From: JBAUHN01 sp049680295
GTDB lineage: Bacteria > Pseudomonadota > Alphaproteobacteria > Rhodobacterales > Rhodobacteraceae
DNA: 12,585 nucleotides
Direction: 5' to 3'
NCBI GenBank assembly: GCA_049680295.1
Contig: JBAUHN010000419.1
Location: forward strand, 1 to 12,585
The notes beneath the pieces are model-generated. The model was not told the DNA's origin, ran no database searches, and saw only the letters and a list, made by a program, of their open reading frames with translations. The position numbers and the translations under genes were made by a program. Positions within the stretch are counted from its first letter, which is position 1; every line of letters starts with the position of its first letter. Below, piece after piece: positions 1 through 7,010 of the stretch.

Positions 1-145
1 CCGTGTTGGGTTGATCTGGTTCATCTTTCATTGGGCTGCACACAAAATCATCCTGCCAGGGCAATACCGCAATCTTGCGCGCAATTTTGACGGTTTTGCG
101 TCCACTGACATGCAAATCTATCTCACCGCAGGTTGCCGTGTTCAC
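1..145 (-). CDS. Possible N-terminal part of an unknown protein, running off the left edge
   Basis: On the minus strand a frame stays open from a TAA at 182-184 to base 1. Its first plausible start is GTG at 143-145, giving about 48 visible residues before the edge. The peptide has a normal soluble-protein look (CGEIDLHVSGRKTVKIARKI, then PWQDDF) and codon use like the other genes. No strong ribosome binding site precedes the GTG, only a weak G-rich stretch. It could therefore be a 5'-truncated gene whose true start was lost, or a chance open frame. I do not recognise a family, and no domain can be assigned from this short piece. Confidence 0.3.
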   Translation of the reverse strand, partial: MNTATCGEIDLHVSGRKTVKIARKIAVLPWQDDFVCSPMKDEPDQPNT

Positions 146-454
146 TAACCAATCCCATAGAGGAGATACTTCGTGATTGATTTACACCGACCCATGATCG
201 GCGTGGGAAAGCTTTTCGATATGTTTGTTTTTCAGATGTTCTCAAAAGAGATGCCCGACGAAATGACCGGGTTCTCGAGTGTTTGTCGAAATTCTGCGGA
301 CAACTCGGCCTTTTGCTCATTGGGTTACGTGACCCACACAGGGAAGTGAGAAGGTGTGCATTGCGAAATTCCGGTCGAGGGCGCAGCTTTGATTCAATGG
401 AAACTAAAGGTGTTGCTTTATCGTGCAGCATTTTTCTCGACGAAAGGAAGCGGC
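146..454. other. Gap without a recognised gene
   Basis: Several open frames cross this stretch on both strands, but none has a ribosome binding site or a protein-like composition I would defend. The far end holds the upstream region and ribosome binding site of the small lipoprotein gene that follows. I see no RNA gene or convincing terminator. Confidence 0.4.
442..450 (+). promoter_or_regulatory. Ribosome binding site of the small lipoprotein
   Basis: GAAAGGAAG lies four bases before the ATG at 455. It decides the start: the longer frame opening at 356 has no comparable site, and starting there would bury the signal peptide inside the protein. Confidence 0.6.
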
Positions 455-589
455 ATGAAACTGTTATTCTCCCTCCTACTGGCCGGTGGCCTTACGGCCT
501 GTGGCTACGACAGCAATTCTACAAGTACGGCCAAAAGTTATTCACACACCTCTCCATACGGAATTGGCCCTAGCAACGACAGCCGCTAG
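455..589 (+). CDS. Small secreted lipoprotein (44 residues)
   Basis: The product is a very short lipoprotein. Residues 1-15 form a classic type II signal sequence (MKLLFSLLLAGGLTA) and C16 sits in the lipobox LTAC, so cleavage before Cys16 and lipid attachment are expected. The mature part is only about 29 residues. It is rich in Ser, Thr, Asn and Tyr and has no recognisable domain. The residue after Cys is Gly, and the downstream Asp is not directly at +2, so outer-membrane sorting is plausible. A good AAGGAAG ribosome binding site supports the start. Small lipoproteins of this kind are often missed in annotation. Its role is unknown, and no neighbour points to a partner. Confidence 0.6.
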   Translation: MKLLFSLLLAGGLTACGYDSNSTSTAKSYSHTSPYGIGPSNDSR

Positions 590-725
590 GCTTTCCGTCT
601 TCAGGTTTTTCGACCCGAAGGCAGCCGAAATCAAGAGAGAGTTTGGCTCATCTGGTTGGTTTCATAATACGGCGCGCTTCGAGCTTCTTTCGGCGGGTCT
701 ACGGATGCCAAGTTTGCGCTGTTAC

Positions 726-1463
726 TCAATCTGCTACACTATCATTCGCTGGGCTATGCCAAATTAATGTTTTGTGATCAAAGCCATGCACAATCGTGGG
801 TTTTACGACGCGGAAATAGGGCGATAGGTCAAAGTCACGGGGGACAAACAGGGAATGGTGGCGGATGTGTAAGATTTCTTCTAAATGCGGTCCGGCTTTG
901 ATGCTGGGCAAAATCGGGTAGCCAATTTTTTGAAAAGCCTCGGCAATCAACGTCGAGCAAATTGCTCGGGTTGGGTCGCCTGAGCCAAGGGCCAGCATAC
1001 GTCGGCGAAACCGTTCTGGAACAGACGGTTGCGGCAAGAGGTAGCGCGCCAAGTCCCAGATATTTTTTAGATCATACATCCGCCCGAGGCTTTCTTTGAC
1101 ACTATCGACGACACGGCCAATCTCGTCATCAGACAAACCGACGGGGCGGCAAATGCGGGTATTGAAATCATCGTATTTCGCAAGCGGGACACGGATGACG
1201 CCATTCTCCAGATGTGCCTCAATCAACTCGCCGTCGGGGTGGTGTTCGCCCACATAAAAGGCGGAATGTGACCATGTTGACTGCGTCAAGTACTTGATCG
1301 CGGTGTACACCCGCGTGTTGCCTTCGACAAGCAAGATATCACCTGGCTGAAGAGTTCTGCACAGCATATCCTTTGATGTAATGGCGAAGGGCTCATAGTT
1401 CGGCTTGGGCGCTTCTAGGTAGGCAGCGATTTGCCTGCCGATGCGGGACTTCAGATTATCCAT
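726..1463 (-). CDS. YiiX-like permuted NlpC/P60 (papain-like) cysteine hydrolase
   Basis: This 245-residue protein resembles the circularly permuted NlpC/P60 group (YiiX/YebB-like), in which the catalytic His precedes the Cys. The domain starts near LQPGDILLVEGN (38-49). H66 lies in TWSHSAFYVG, an acidic residue (E82) follows in ELIEAH, and the nucleophile C169 lies in AICSTLIAEAF. A Tyr/Asp-rich helix, YDLKNIWDLARYLL, sits between them. No signal peptide or membrane segment is visible, so it should be cytoplasmic or peripherally bound. Family members hydrolyse or transfer amide or thioester bonds on peptides, lipids or cell-wall fragments; the substrate cannot be read here. The ATG at 1463 follows AGGA with seven bases between. 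It stands alone, with no operon partner. The family call is solid; the specific function is open. Confidence 0.8.
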   Translation of the reverse strand: MDNLKSRIGRQIAAYLEAPKPNYEPFAITSKDMLCRTLQPGDILLVEGNTRVYTAIKYLTQSTWSHSAFYVGEHHPDGELIEAHLENGVIRVPLAKYDDFNTRICRPVGLSDDEIGRVVDSVKESLGRMYDLKNIWDLARYLLPQPSVPERFRRRMLALGSGDPTRAICSTLIAEAFQKIGYPILPSIKAGPHLEEILHIRHHSLFVPRDFDLSPYFRVVKPTIVHGFDHKTLIWHSPANDSVAD

Positions 1464-1794
1464 ACAGACATCCTAGTGCGCAATAATTGAAATGTGTTTC
1501 ACTTGCGCGTGGGGGCGACTGGATAAGTTGCTGAACCGGCAGGAACAAAAAATGCTCAAACCATCTTGCGGAACTAGAGAGCAAAATCAGCCCACACTGA
1601 GCCTTCGCCGTTGAGCGCCCCAAGGTCCGGTATTGGCAAGACTGCTATTTCTTTGCCAGCCGATGGAAAAGTCCAATGAGACGGACGTTCACTTACGAAT
1701 CCAGATTTGGAGCGCCCCAAAAGGGCCTTCGAGAATCGACGTGCTTATTGAAGTTTTCAACGTCCAGTACCGTTTGGCTCTTGTGGTGGAGTAG
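1464..1794. other. Gap between the hydrolase and the dusA repeat
   Basis: This is the upstream region of the YiiX-like gene plus spacer. Open frames here, including one from 1676, cross the promoter-like repeat downstream and lack coding character. I found no tRNA, insertion-sequence ends or convincing terminator. Confidence 0.4.
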
Positions 1795-1936
1795 GGCCTC
1801 AGGATCATTGCCCCCCAAACACCGCCGTTTGCCTGTCATTAGCGTCGGGGGGCTAGACTGCCCTAATTTATGTGCAGTATGTGTGCAACATGGCCCCGAA
1901 AACCGGATCGCGGACCATAGGAGAATTAGTAATGCC
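1795..1936 (+). repeat. dusA upstream region, left copy of a roughly 140-bp direct repeat
   Basis: This stretch aligns end to end with 12441-12585 at roughly three quarters to four fifths identity by eye. Perfectly shared blocks include ACCGCCGTTTGCCTGT (1821-1836), GGGGGGCTAGAC (1847-1858), TGTGCAGTATGTGTG (1871-1885) and ATCGCGGACCATAGGAGA (1907-1924). The copy ends at an ATGCC start codon with AGGAGA seven bases upstream. It is read as the promoter and leader of dusA, because the codons that follow encode the DusA N-terminus. The divergence suggests two origins rather than a recent tandem duplication. Confidence 0.8.
1829..1858 (+). promoter_or_regulatory. Candidate promoter of the left dusA copy
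   Basis: TTGCCT (1829-1834) and CTAGAC (1853-1858) are separated by 18 bases. Both boxes and the spacing are preserved in the right copy (12478-12507), while the spacer between them has changed. The boxes match a sigma-70 consensus only partly, so conservation is the main argument. Confidence 0.35.
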
Positions 1937-2021
1937 CAACAACGCAGCCACTGCGGCAGCGAGATTATCCGTGGCCCCGATGATGGATTGGATAGGTTCG
2001 TGTTTATATTCAATGGGTTAA
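1932..2021 (+). pseudogene. dusA: Truncated 5' fragment of dusA (tRNA-dihydrouridine synthase A)
   Basis: Thirty codons including the stop open with ATGCCC behind an AGGAGA ribosome binding site. Residues 11-20 read RLSVAPMMDW, the highly conserved N-terminal FMN-barrel motif of DusA, which reduces uridines in the D-loop of tRNA. A normal DusA continues with a threonine-aspartate-arginine-like stretch and more than 300 further residues. Here the reading changes right after the Trp to IGSCLYSMG and stops at TAA (2019-2021). The break falls where dusA-specific prophages and islands are known to integrate. The fragment is therefore best read as the old gene start displaced by an insertion, not as a functional small gene. 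A second copy of the upstream region and start codon is found at the right end of the window. Confidence 0.75.
1978..1993 (+). other. Candidate attachment-site core (left junction)
   Basis: CCGATGATGGATTGGA encodes the conserved PMMDW of DusA, and homology to dusA ends immediately after it. Integrases targeting dusA recombine in this part of the gene, so the crossover should lie at or near these bases. The matching core on the right would fall about 50 bases beyond the window edge and cannot be checked here. Confidence 0.45.
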
Positions 2022-2556
2022 TCGACGGCGTGTGCGCTATGTGTGCAACATAAGATCGCCTTCTGGCGCAGTATGTAGGGCGTTTGGCGGTTGCGCGGAT
2101 TTGGTCAAACTGAAGCGCGTTGGAACCGGAAAGACTTTCGGATACTCAAGAGCGCACAACGGGACATGGCCATTTGTCCCGTGGCATAGCGATCAATTAT
2201 CTAGTTTATTCACGGCAGGCTTTGCGAGCGCGAACTTAATGCCAAGCCGAATACCCATGGCCTTGTGCGCTGGGGTGTCGGGGTTTTTTCTCCGTGGCGG
2301 GATTGTGTGAGGTGCGCTGCAACCCGCCGGGCCACTATTTGTCGTCCGGCACAAAGCTTGGTTTCTGTGTGAGGTGGAGATCACATAAACAGTGCCGTGC
2401 TGGGTTCACGTAGCATAGCAATCTATTTTTACATGTTTTCGGGGCAGTGCGATGGAGTATGGCGGCCCGAAAAGCCTTGATGCTGATCAACTGCCATGAA
2501 GTTCTCCACTCATGTGAAAGCACTTTCTGCAATACGTTTCATTCAACGTTCGACAC
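2022..2556. other. Gene-poor left end of the putative island
   Basis: This stretch of 535 bases starts right after the dusA break and ends at the stop of the enolase-superfamily gene. Short frames exist on both strands (for example 2032-2310 plus and 2193-2384 minus), but none has a good ribosome binding site or a recognisable domain. An integrase would be expected near a dusA junction, and none is visible here, not even a clear remnant. The only notable element is a repeated 21-base motif at 2031-2051. Confidence 0.5.
2031..2051 (+). repeat. Third copy of the 21-base TGTGC..TATGTGTGCAACAT motif
   Basis: These bases match 1871-1891 at 19 of 21 positions, exactly 160 bases downstream, and also resemble 12520-12540. 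The 15 bases at 2038-2052 form an inverted repeat, TATGT-N5-ACATA, as expected of a dimeric regulator site. The other two copies sit 40-60 bases before the dusA start codons. It may be an operator or part of an attachment-site arm. Confidence 0.5.
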
Positions 2557-3663
2557 CTAGTTCACTTCGCTGATTTGATATGCCGATTTCGACAACCATT
2601 CATGCGCAATCTCCACACCCCAACCTGGGGCATCGCTGACACGCGCGTGCCCATCTTCGATGCCATAAGGGGATTTAACAAACAGACCCTCTTGCCATGG
2701 ATAGTAGTCCGGCCCTTCGATTGAAAATTCCAGGTATTTTCCAGCATTCGGAAGCGCGCGCAGCAGATGCATCGTGAACAAGGTCACAAGTGACCAATTG
2801 GCGCAATGGGGTGTCACCGGCAATCCGGCAGCCTCGGCCATTCGGGCAACCCGGAGTGTCCGGCAGATCCCGCCGAGGTACAGGATGTCCGGCTGAACGA
2901 TGTCCACGGCGCGCATGTCGATCATGCGTTGCCATGTGGGCAGGTCGCAATCCTGTTCTCCTCCCGTGACATCGATGTCCAGCGCATCTGTCACCTGTTT
3001 CGTCTGGGCGAGCTCCCAGTAGGGGCAGGGTTCCTCATAGTGGCAAAACCCATGATCCTGCAGCATGTGCCCGACCTCAATGGCGCGGTCCGGGGAATAG
3101 CAGCTGTTCGCATCAATCAGCAGGTCCACATCGTCGCCAAGTTCCCTTCGCATGGTGGGGATGATCTCCTCTGTCCGACCGGGCCATTCATCTCGGTTGC
3201 GCCCGACCTCGGCGCCCGCGCGTACCTTGAATGCGTCAAACCCTTGGCGGTCGCGCAGCCGTTTCAGCCGTTCCGCTTCATCCTTGGGTGTGATGTCACG
3301 TTTCATCGACGATGCGTAGGCGCGGATCAGACCGGGCGAGCCGCCCAACAATGTAGTTACAGGTTTGCCCTGTTGCTTGCCGCGCAAATCCCAGATGGCG
3401 GTGTCGAGCCCGGCCATGGCGCGGCGCAGGTAGGACCCGGGAAACTTGTGCTCGCGCTCGGTCACGATGTCCAACAGGTCATCCAGATCGGTGGTGTCTT
3501 GGCCCAATGTCCAGGGTGCCACCTGACGGTGCAGAACCTGACAGGTGATGTCTGAATGATAGGTCGATACCTGACCCCAGCCCTGGGCACCATCTTCGGC
3601 GGTGATGCGCACGAATCCCACGTCGGCCGTGGTGAAGGTCTCAATCGATTTAAGTTTCATCAT
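2557..3663 (-). CDS. Enolase-superfamily enzyme, mandelate racemase/muconate lactonizing type
   Basis: This 368-residue protein belongs to the enolase superfamily, mandelate racemase subgroup. These enzymes abstract a proton next to a carboxylate and then racemise, epimerise or dehydrate. Metal ligands are readable as D184 (LIDAN), E210 (HYEEP) and E236 (TGGEQD). The base pair Asp259 (QPDI) and His286 (TPHCANW) marks the mandelate racemase subgroup. The opposite-face motif is K146-V-R148, a KxR form rather than the common KxK. E312 (LEF) is a likely electrophilic residue. The start is the ATG at 3663, overlapping the dehydrogenase stop by four bases; a longer frame would run deep into that gene. 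It is the last gene of the operon. The substrate is likely an acid derived from the imported solute: a sugar acid or, as in HpbD-type enzymes, an amino-acid betaine. Confidence 0.88.
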   Translation of the reverse strand: MMKLKSIETFTTADVGFVRITAEDGAQGWGQVSTYHSDITCQVLHRQVAPWTLGQDTTDLDDLLDIVTEREHKFPGSYLRRAMAGLDTAIWDLRGKQQGKPVTTLLGGSPGLIRAYASSMKRDITPKDEAERLKRLRDRQGFDAFKVRAGAEVGRNRDEWPGRTEEIIPTMRRELGDDVDLLIDANSCYSPDRAIEVGHMLQDHGFCHYEEPCPYWELAQTKQVTDALDIDVTGGEQDCDLPTWQRMIDMRAVDIVQPDILYLGGICRTLRVARMAEAAGLPVTPHCANWSLVTLFTMHLLRALPNAGKYLEFSIEGPDYYPWQEGLFVKSPYGIEDGHARVSDAPGWGVEIAHEWLSKSAYQISEVN

Positions 3664-5288
3664 GCGCCTCTTTGAACCTTTGTGCTCTGCAGAATAAGGT
3701 CTGATGCCTTCTCGCCAACCATGATGGCGGGCGCGTTGGTATTGCCGGTGGGAATGCTTGGAAAGACCGAAGCGTCGGCGACCCGCAGACCGTCCAGCCC
3801 ATGGACCCGCAACTGCGGATCGACCACTGCGCTCGCCGGGTCGCGGCCCATCCTGCAGGTGGAACACTGATGAAAAACGGTCCAGGCTTTACTTTCGATG
3901 TAGTCTGCCAGGGCCGCATCGCTTGTTGCATCGGCACCGGGCAGGAGCTCGGTTTCAATCACGGCGCGCAGGGCGTCGGTATCCGCGATCCTGCGCAGCA
4001 GGCGGGTTCCGGCGATCATCAGCGCGCGGTCGTGTTCGGTATCGAGGTAATTGGGGTGGAGTTCCGGAGCGACAAACGGGTCGGGGGATTTGATTTTCAA
4101 ATAGCCCACGCTTGTCGGTTTGCACGGATTGAAGCCCATCAAAAAGCCCTTGAAGGGGTCGGGGTTCATCAGGGGGCGCACACCAACCGGCGCGCGGGTG
4201 TAGCTGACCGGTGAAAAATACAGCTGCAGGTCCGGGCCTTGCGACTCCTCTGACAGCCTCACGAAACCACCGCCCTGATTGAGACTGAGCGACAGCGGGC
4301 CCTTGCGCATCAGCGCATAGTGCAATGCGGCCTTCGCTTTGCCGAAGAGGGGCCGCAGCGCCTGGTTCAGGCTTGGCACCTTCGAGACGTAATAATTGTC
4401 GCTGCCCAGATGGTCCTGAAGGTTGCGGCCGACCTGCGGCGCATCCCTCACGATCGGGACGCCGTGATCTTGCAAGACTTGACCCGGCCCGACGCCGGAA
4501 AGCTGCAGCAGCTGCGGTGAGTTTATCGCCCCGCCTGACAGGATCACTTCACCGCGCGCGTGCGCGGTCTTGAGCTGACCATTCTGGCGGTATTCAACGC
4601 CGGTCGCGCGCCTCCCTTCGAAAAGCACGCGCGTGACATGTGCCCTTGTTCGAATGTCCAGGTTGTTCCGGCGACGGACCGCTTTGAGATAGCTGCGCGC
4701 AGTGGACGCCCGAAAACCGCCTTTGGTATTGATCTGGTAGTAACTGGCGCCCTCCATTTCCGCGCCATTGTAGTCGGGGTTGGTCGGAATGCCTGCTTGC
4801 CGTGCGGCTTCGAGGTAGATCCGCGTCAATTGATGCACCTCATTCGTTACATCGTGCACGGGCAGGGGGCCGCCTTGGCCACGTGTCAGGCATGCCGGTC
4901 CGTCCCAGTCCTCCATGCGGTGAAAAAGAGGGGCGACGTCCTCCCATCCCCAGCCGGGTGCAACCGCGTTCCATTCCGCATAGTCGCGCGGGTGGCCGCG
5001 CACGTAGACCATCGCGTTGATCGAACTGGACCCGCCCAGAACCTTGCCCCGTGGCCAGTACGACCTGCGCCCGCCCAGTCCTGCCACGGGCTCTGTCGTG
5101 TATTTCCAGTTCACGCGTGCATCGTGAAAGATCTTGCCGTAGCCCAGCGGGATCTTGATCCAGATGCTGTTGTCCGATCCTCCCGCTTCGAGGACCAGCA
5201 CGCGCCGCGTACCGCTCTCTGACAGCCGGTTCGCCAGCACCGCTCCGGCAGAGCCCGCGCCGACAATCACGTAATCGAATGTCTCCAA
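3660..5288 (-). CDS. GMC-family FAD-dependent alcohol (choline-type) dehydrogenase
   Basis: This 542-residue flavoprotein oxidises an alcohol, by analogy with choline dehydrogenase. The N-terminal FAD fold shows GAGSAG at 10-15 and the ribose-binding E34 in LVLEAGG. The first GMC signature is around GGSSSINAMVYVRGHPRDY and the second at SGGAINSPQLLQLSG. Near the C-terminus the catalytic His lies in FHQCSTCRMG, and the partner Asn in GNTNAPAIMVGEKASD, typical of choline-dehydrogenase-like members. I chose TTG at 5288 as start: GGAG lies eight bases upstream and the preceding permease stops one base away. An ATG 39 bases further up would overlap the permease and lacks support. BetA-like enzymes make an aldehyde or betaine, but no aldehyde dehydrogenase is encoded here. 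The substrate is unproven. Confidence 0.88.
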   Translation of the reverse strand: METFDYVIVGAGSAGAVLANRLSESGTRRVLVLEAGGSDNSIWIKIPLGYGKIFHDARVNWKYTTEPVAGLGGRRSYWPRGKVLGGSSSINAMVYVRGHPRDYAEWNAVAPGWGWEDVAPLFHRMEDWDGPACLTRGQGGPLPVHDVTNEVHQLTRIYLEAARQAGIPTNPDYNGAEMEGASYYQINTKGGFRASTARSYLKAVRRRNNLDIRTRAHVTRVLFEGRRATGVEYRQNGQLKTAHARGEVILSGGAINSPQLLQLSGVGPGQVLQDHGVPIVRDAPQVGRNLQDHLGSDNYYVSKVPSLNQALRPLFGKAKAALHYALMRKGPLSLSLNQGGGFVRLSEESQGPDLQLYFSPVSYTRAPVGVRPLMNPDPFKGFLMGFNPCKPTSVGYLKIKSPDPFVAPELHPNYLDTEHDRALMIAGTRLLRRIADTDALRAVIETELLPGADATSDAALADYIESKAWTVFHQCSTCRMGRDPASAVVDPQLRVHGLDGLRVADASVFPSIPTGNTNAPAIMVGEKASDLILQSTKVQRGA

Positions 5289-5289
5289 A

Positions 5290-6114
5290 CTATTTCTCCG
5301 GCCGGCTGCGCCCGAAAACCTGCGCAAGGGCCATCATGATCGATGTGATGACGATCATGATGGTCGAGATGGCGGCGATTGTTGGATCAATCTGATCCCG
5401 TAGCGCATTGAACATATTGCGCGTCAGCGTCGGGTTGTCACCGCCTGAAATGAACATTGCAACCACCACTTCGTCGAAGGACGTCAGGAACGCGAGCAAT
5501 GCGGCGGTGACGATGGCAAAACGGATCTGCGGCACGGTGATGGTCATGAATGCCTTCCACCGCGGGGCACCCAGACTGCGCGCGGCGAGTTCCTGGTTCA
5601 TGTCATAGCTTTTCAGTGCGGACCCGGTGACAATCACGACAAGCGGTAACGCCAGAACACTGTGCGCCAGCACGAGACCGGTGAGGGAATAGAGCAGGCT
5701 GAGTTTCACAAAGACGTAGAACGCCCCGATCGCTACCAGAACCACCGGTACCATCATCGGGGTGATCAGGGCCAGATAGGCCACCTGCACAAAGCGCACA
5801 CCGCAACTGTGCAGTCCGTAAGCTGCAACGACGCCGACGGGCGTGGCGACCAGCATGGTCAGGAAGGCGGCCTTGAGCGAGGTCGCTGTTGCCTGCATCC
5901 ATTCGGGCGAGCCGAAGTAGTTTCGATACCAGCGCAAAGACCACGTTTCGGGTGGGAATTCGAGATACTGGGAGTCCGAGAACGACATCGGGATCACGAT
6001 CAGCGTCGGCACCACCAGAAGAAACATGACAACGCCTGCGAAGACATAGAGCCATAGCCGCTGGCCGTGGGTCACTTGGGTGTCGGAGGCGGGGCTTTTC
6101 AACCAGGCCAGCAT
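5290..6114 (-). CDS. ABC transporter permease, PotC-like
   Basis: This 274-residue inner-membrane protein belongs to the spermidine/putrescine-type ABC importers. It has about six hydrophobic segments, the first near residues 23-47 after a polar N-terminal tail. The cytoplasmic EAA loop reads roughly NQELAARSLGAPRWKAFMTI, which docks onto the ATPase. Its ATG overlaps the TGA of the preceding permease by one base (TGATG), so translation is coupled. It is the second permease of the pair, matching the usual PotB-then-PotC order. The next gene, the GMC dehydrogenase, starts one base after its stop. The transported solute cannot be deduced from the permease. Confidence 0.88.
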   Translation of the reverse strand: MLAWLKSPASDTQVTHGQRLWLYVFAGVVMFLLVVPTLIVIPMSFSDSQYLEFPPETWSLRWYRNYFGSPEWMQATATSLKAAFLTMLVATPVGVVAAYGLHSCGVRFVQVAYLALITPMMVPVVLVAIGAFYVFVKLSLLYSLTGLVLAHSVLALPLVVIVTGSALKSYDMNQELAARSLGAPRWKAFMTITVPQIRFAIVTAALLAFLTSFDEVVVAMFISGGDNPTLTRNMFNALRDQIDPTIAAISTIMIVITSIMMALAQVFGRSRPEK

Positions 6115-7010
6115 CAGTGTCCGCCTCCGCTCACGTTCGTCAGATTGGTGAAACGCGATGCCACCCAGAGGATCGCGACTGTCAGCACCAGAAGCACAAC
6201 GCCAAGTGCGCTGGCCGCGCCCCAGTTCACAAACAGTTCAATGTTGGACACGATCTTCATCGAGACCATGATGACTTTGCCCCCGCCGAGCACCGCTGGC
6301 GTCACAAAAAAGCCAAGGCAGAGCACAAAGACCATCAGCGAACCCGCGAGCAGGCCGGGGGTCGACAAGGGAAAGAACACCGTCCAGAAGGCCCGGCGCG
6401 GGCTGGCCCCCAGATTGGACGCGGCTTTCAGGTAATCGTGATCAATGGCCTTCATTGCGTTGTAGACCGGCAGGATCAGGAACGGCAGCATGATATGCAC
6501 CATCCCGATCAGAGTGCCGGTCATGTTGTGCACGATCTTGACAGGTTCGTCCCAAAGCCCCAGCGAGATGGCCCATTGATTGACCAGCCCCTGTTTTTGC
6601 AGCAGCACCAGCCACGCATAGGTCCGCACCAGCAGCGAGGTCCAGAACGGCACAAGTACCGTGATCAGCGCGATATTTGCCCATCGGTTCGGGAGCTGGG
6701 ACATGAAGTAGGCCAGCGGATAGCCGATCAGAATGCACAGACCCGTGGTCAGCAAGCTCACCTGAAAGGTGGTAATGAAGATGCGGTAGTAGGACTTGCT
6801 CTCGATCATGCGCGCGTAGTTTTCGAGCGAGAACTGTCCGCTCGCACCGATAAAGGAGACGTAGAACAACCAGCCCACGGGGATCACCAGTATCACGAGC
6901 ACCATGAGGAGTGCCGGAGAGCTGAGACCGAAAAGTCTGAGCCGTTCCAGCGCCCCGTCCCGGCGCAGGCCATCGCTGTGGGGCATATGAAGGGAGGTTT
7001 CAGTCATCAT
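6114..7010 (-). CDS. ABC transporter permease, PotB-like
   Basis: This is a 298-residue membrane protein with about six transmembrane segments. The first is strong (SPALLMVLVILVIPVGWLFY). An EAA loop, roughly YLKAASNLGASPRRAFWTVF, lies in the second half. It would form the channel heterodimer with the PotC-like protein. The start is uncertain. Two adjacent ATG codons at 7010 and 7007 lie inside the end of the ATPase gene, an in-frame TTG lies at 7019, and an ATG lies further in at the MPHSDG segment. None has a strong ribosome binding site, as expected when translation is coupled to the overlapping ATPase stop at 7000-7002. The family is clear; the exact N-terminus is not. Confidence 0.85.
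   Translation of the reverse strand: MMTETSLHMPHSDGLRRDGALERLRLFGLSSPALLMVLVILVIPVGWLFYVSFIGASGQFSLENYARMIESKSYYRIFITTFQVSLLTTGLCILIGYPLAYFMSQLPNRWANIALITVLVPFWTSLLVRTYAWLVLLQKQGLVNQWAISLGLWDEPVKIVHNMTGTLIGMVHIMLPFLILPVYNAMKAIDHDYLKAASNLGASPRRAFWTVFFPLSTPGLLAGSLMVFVLCLGFFVTPAVLGGGKVIMVSMKIVSNIELFVNWGAASALGVVLLVLTVAILWVASRFTNLTNVSGGGH

Noticed and set aside
1676..2053. 125-codon plus-strand open frame across the dusA repeat
   Set aside because: It runs through the promoter-like repeat and the dusA fragment in another frame; the repeat blocks are not codon-structured in this frame, and no ribosome binding site is present.
2259..2296. GGGGTTTTTT run looking like a terminator on the plus strand
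   Set aside because: The only possible stem is about four base pairs with a long loop, and there is no plus-strand gene upstream to terminate.
2193..2384. Minus-strand frame ending in a segment faintly like a transposase tail
   Set aside because: The resemblance is a few residues only, with no catalytic motif and no terminal inverted repeats, so an insertion-sequence remnant cannot be supported.
2806..3555. 249-codon plus-strand open frame
   Set aside because: It is antisense to the enolase-superfamily gene, whose catalytic residues are fully readable on the other strand.
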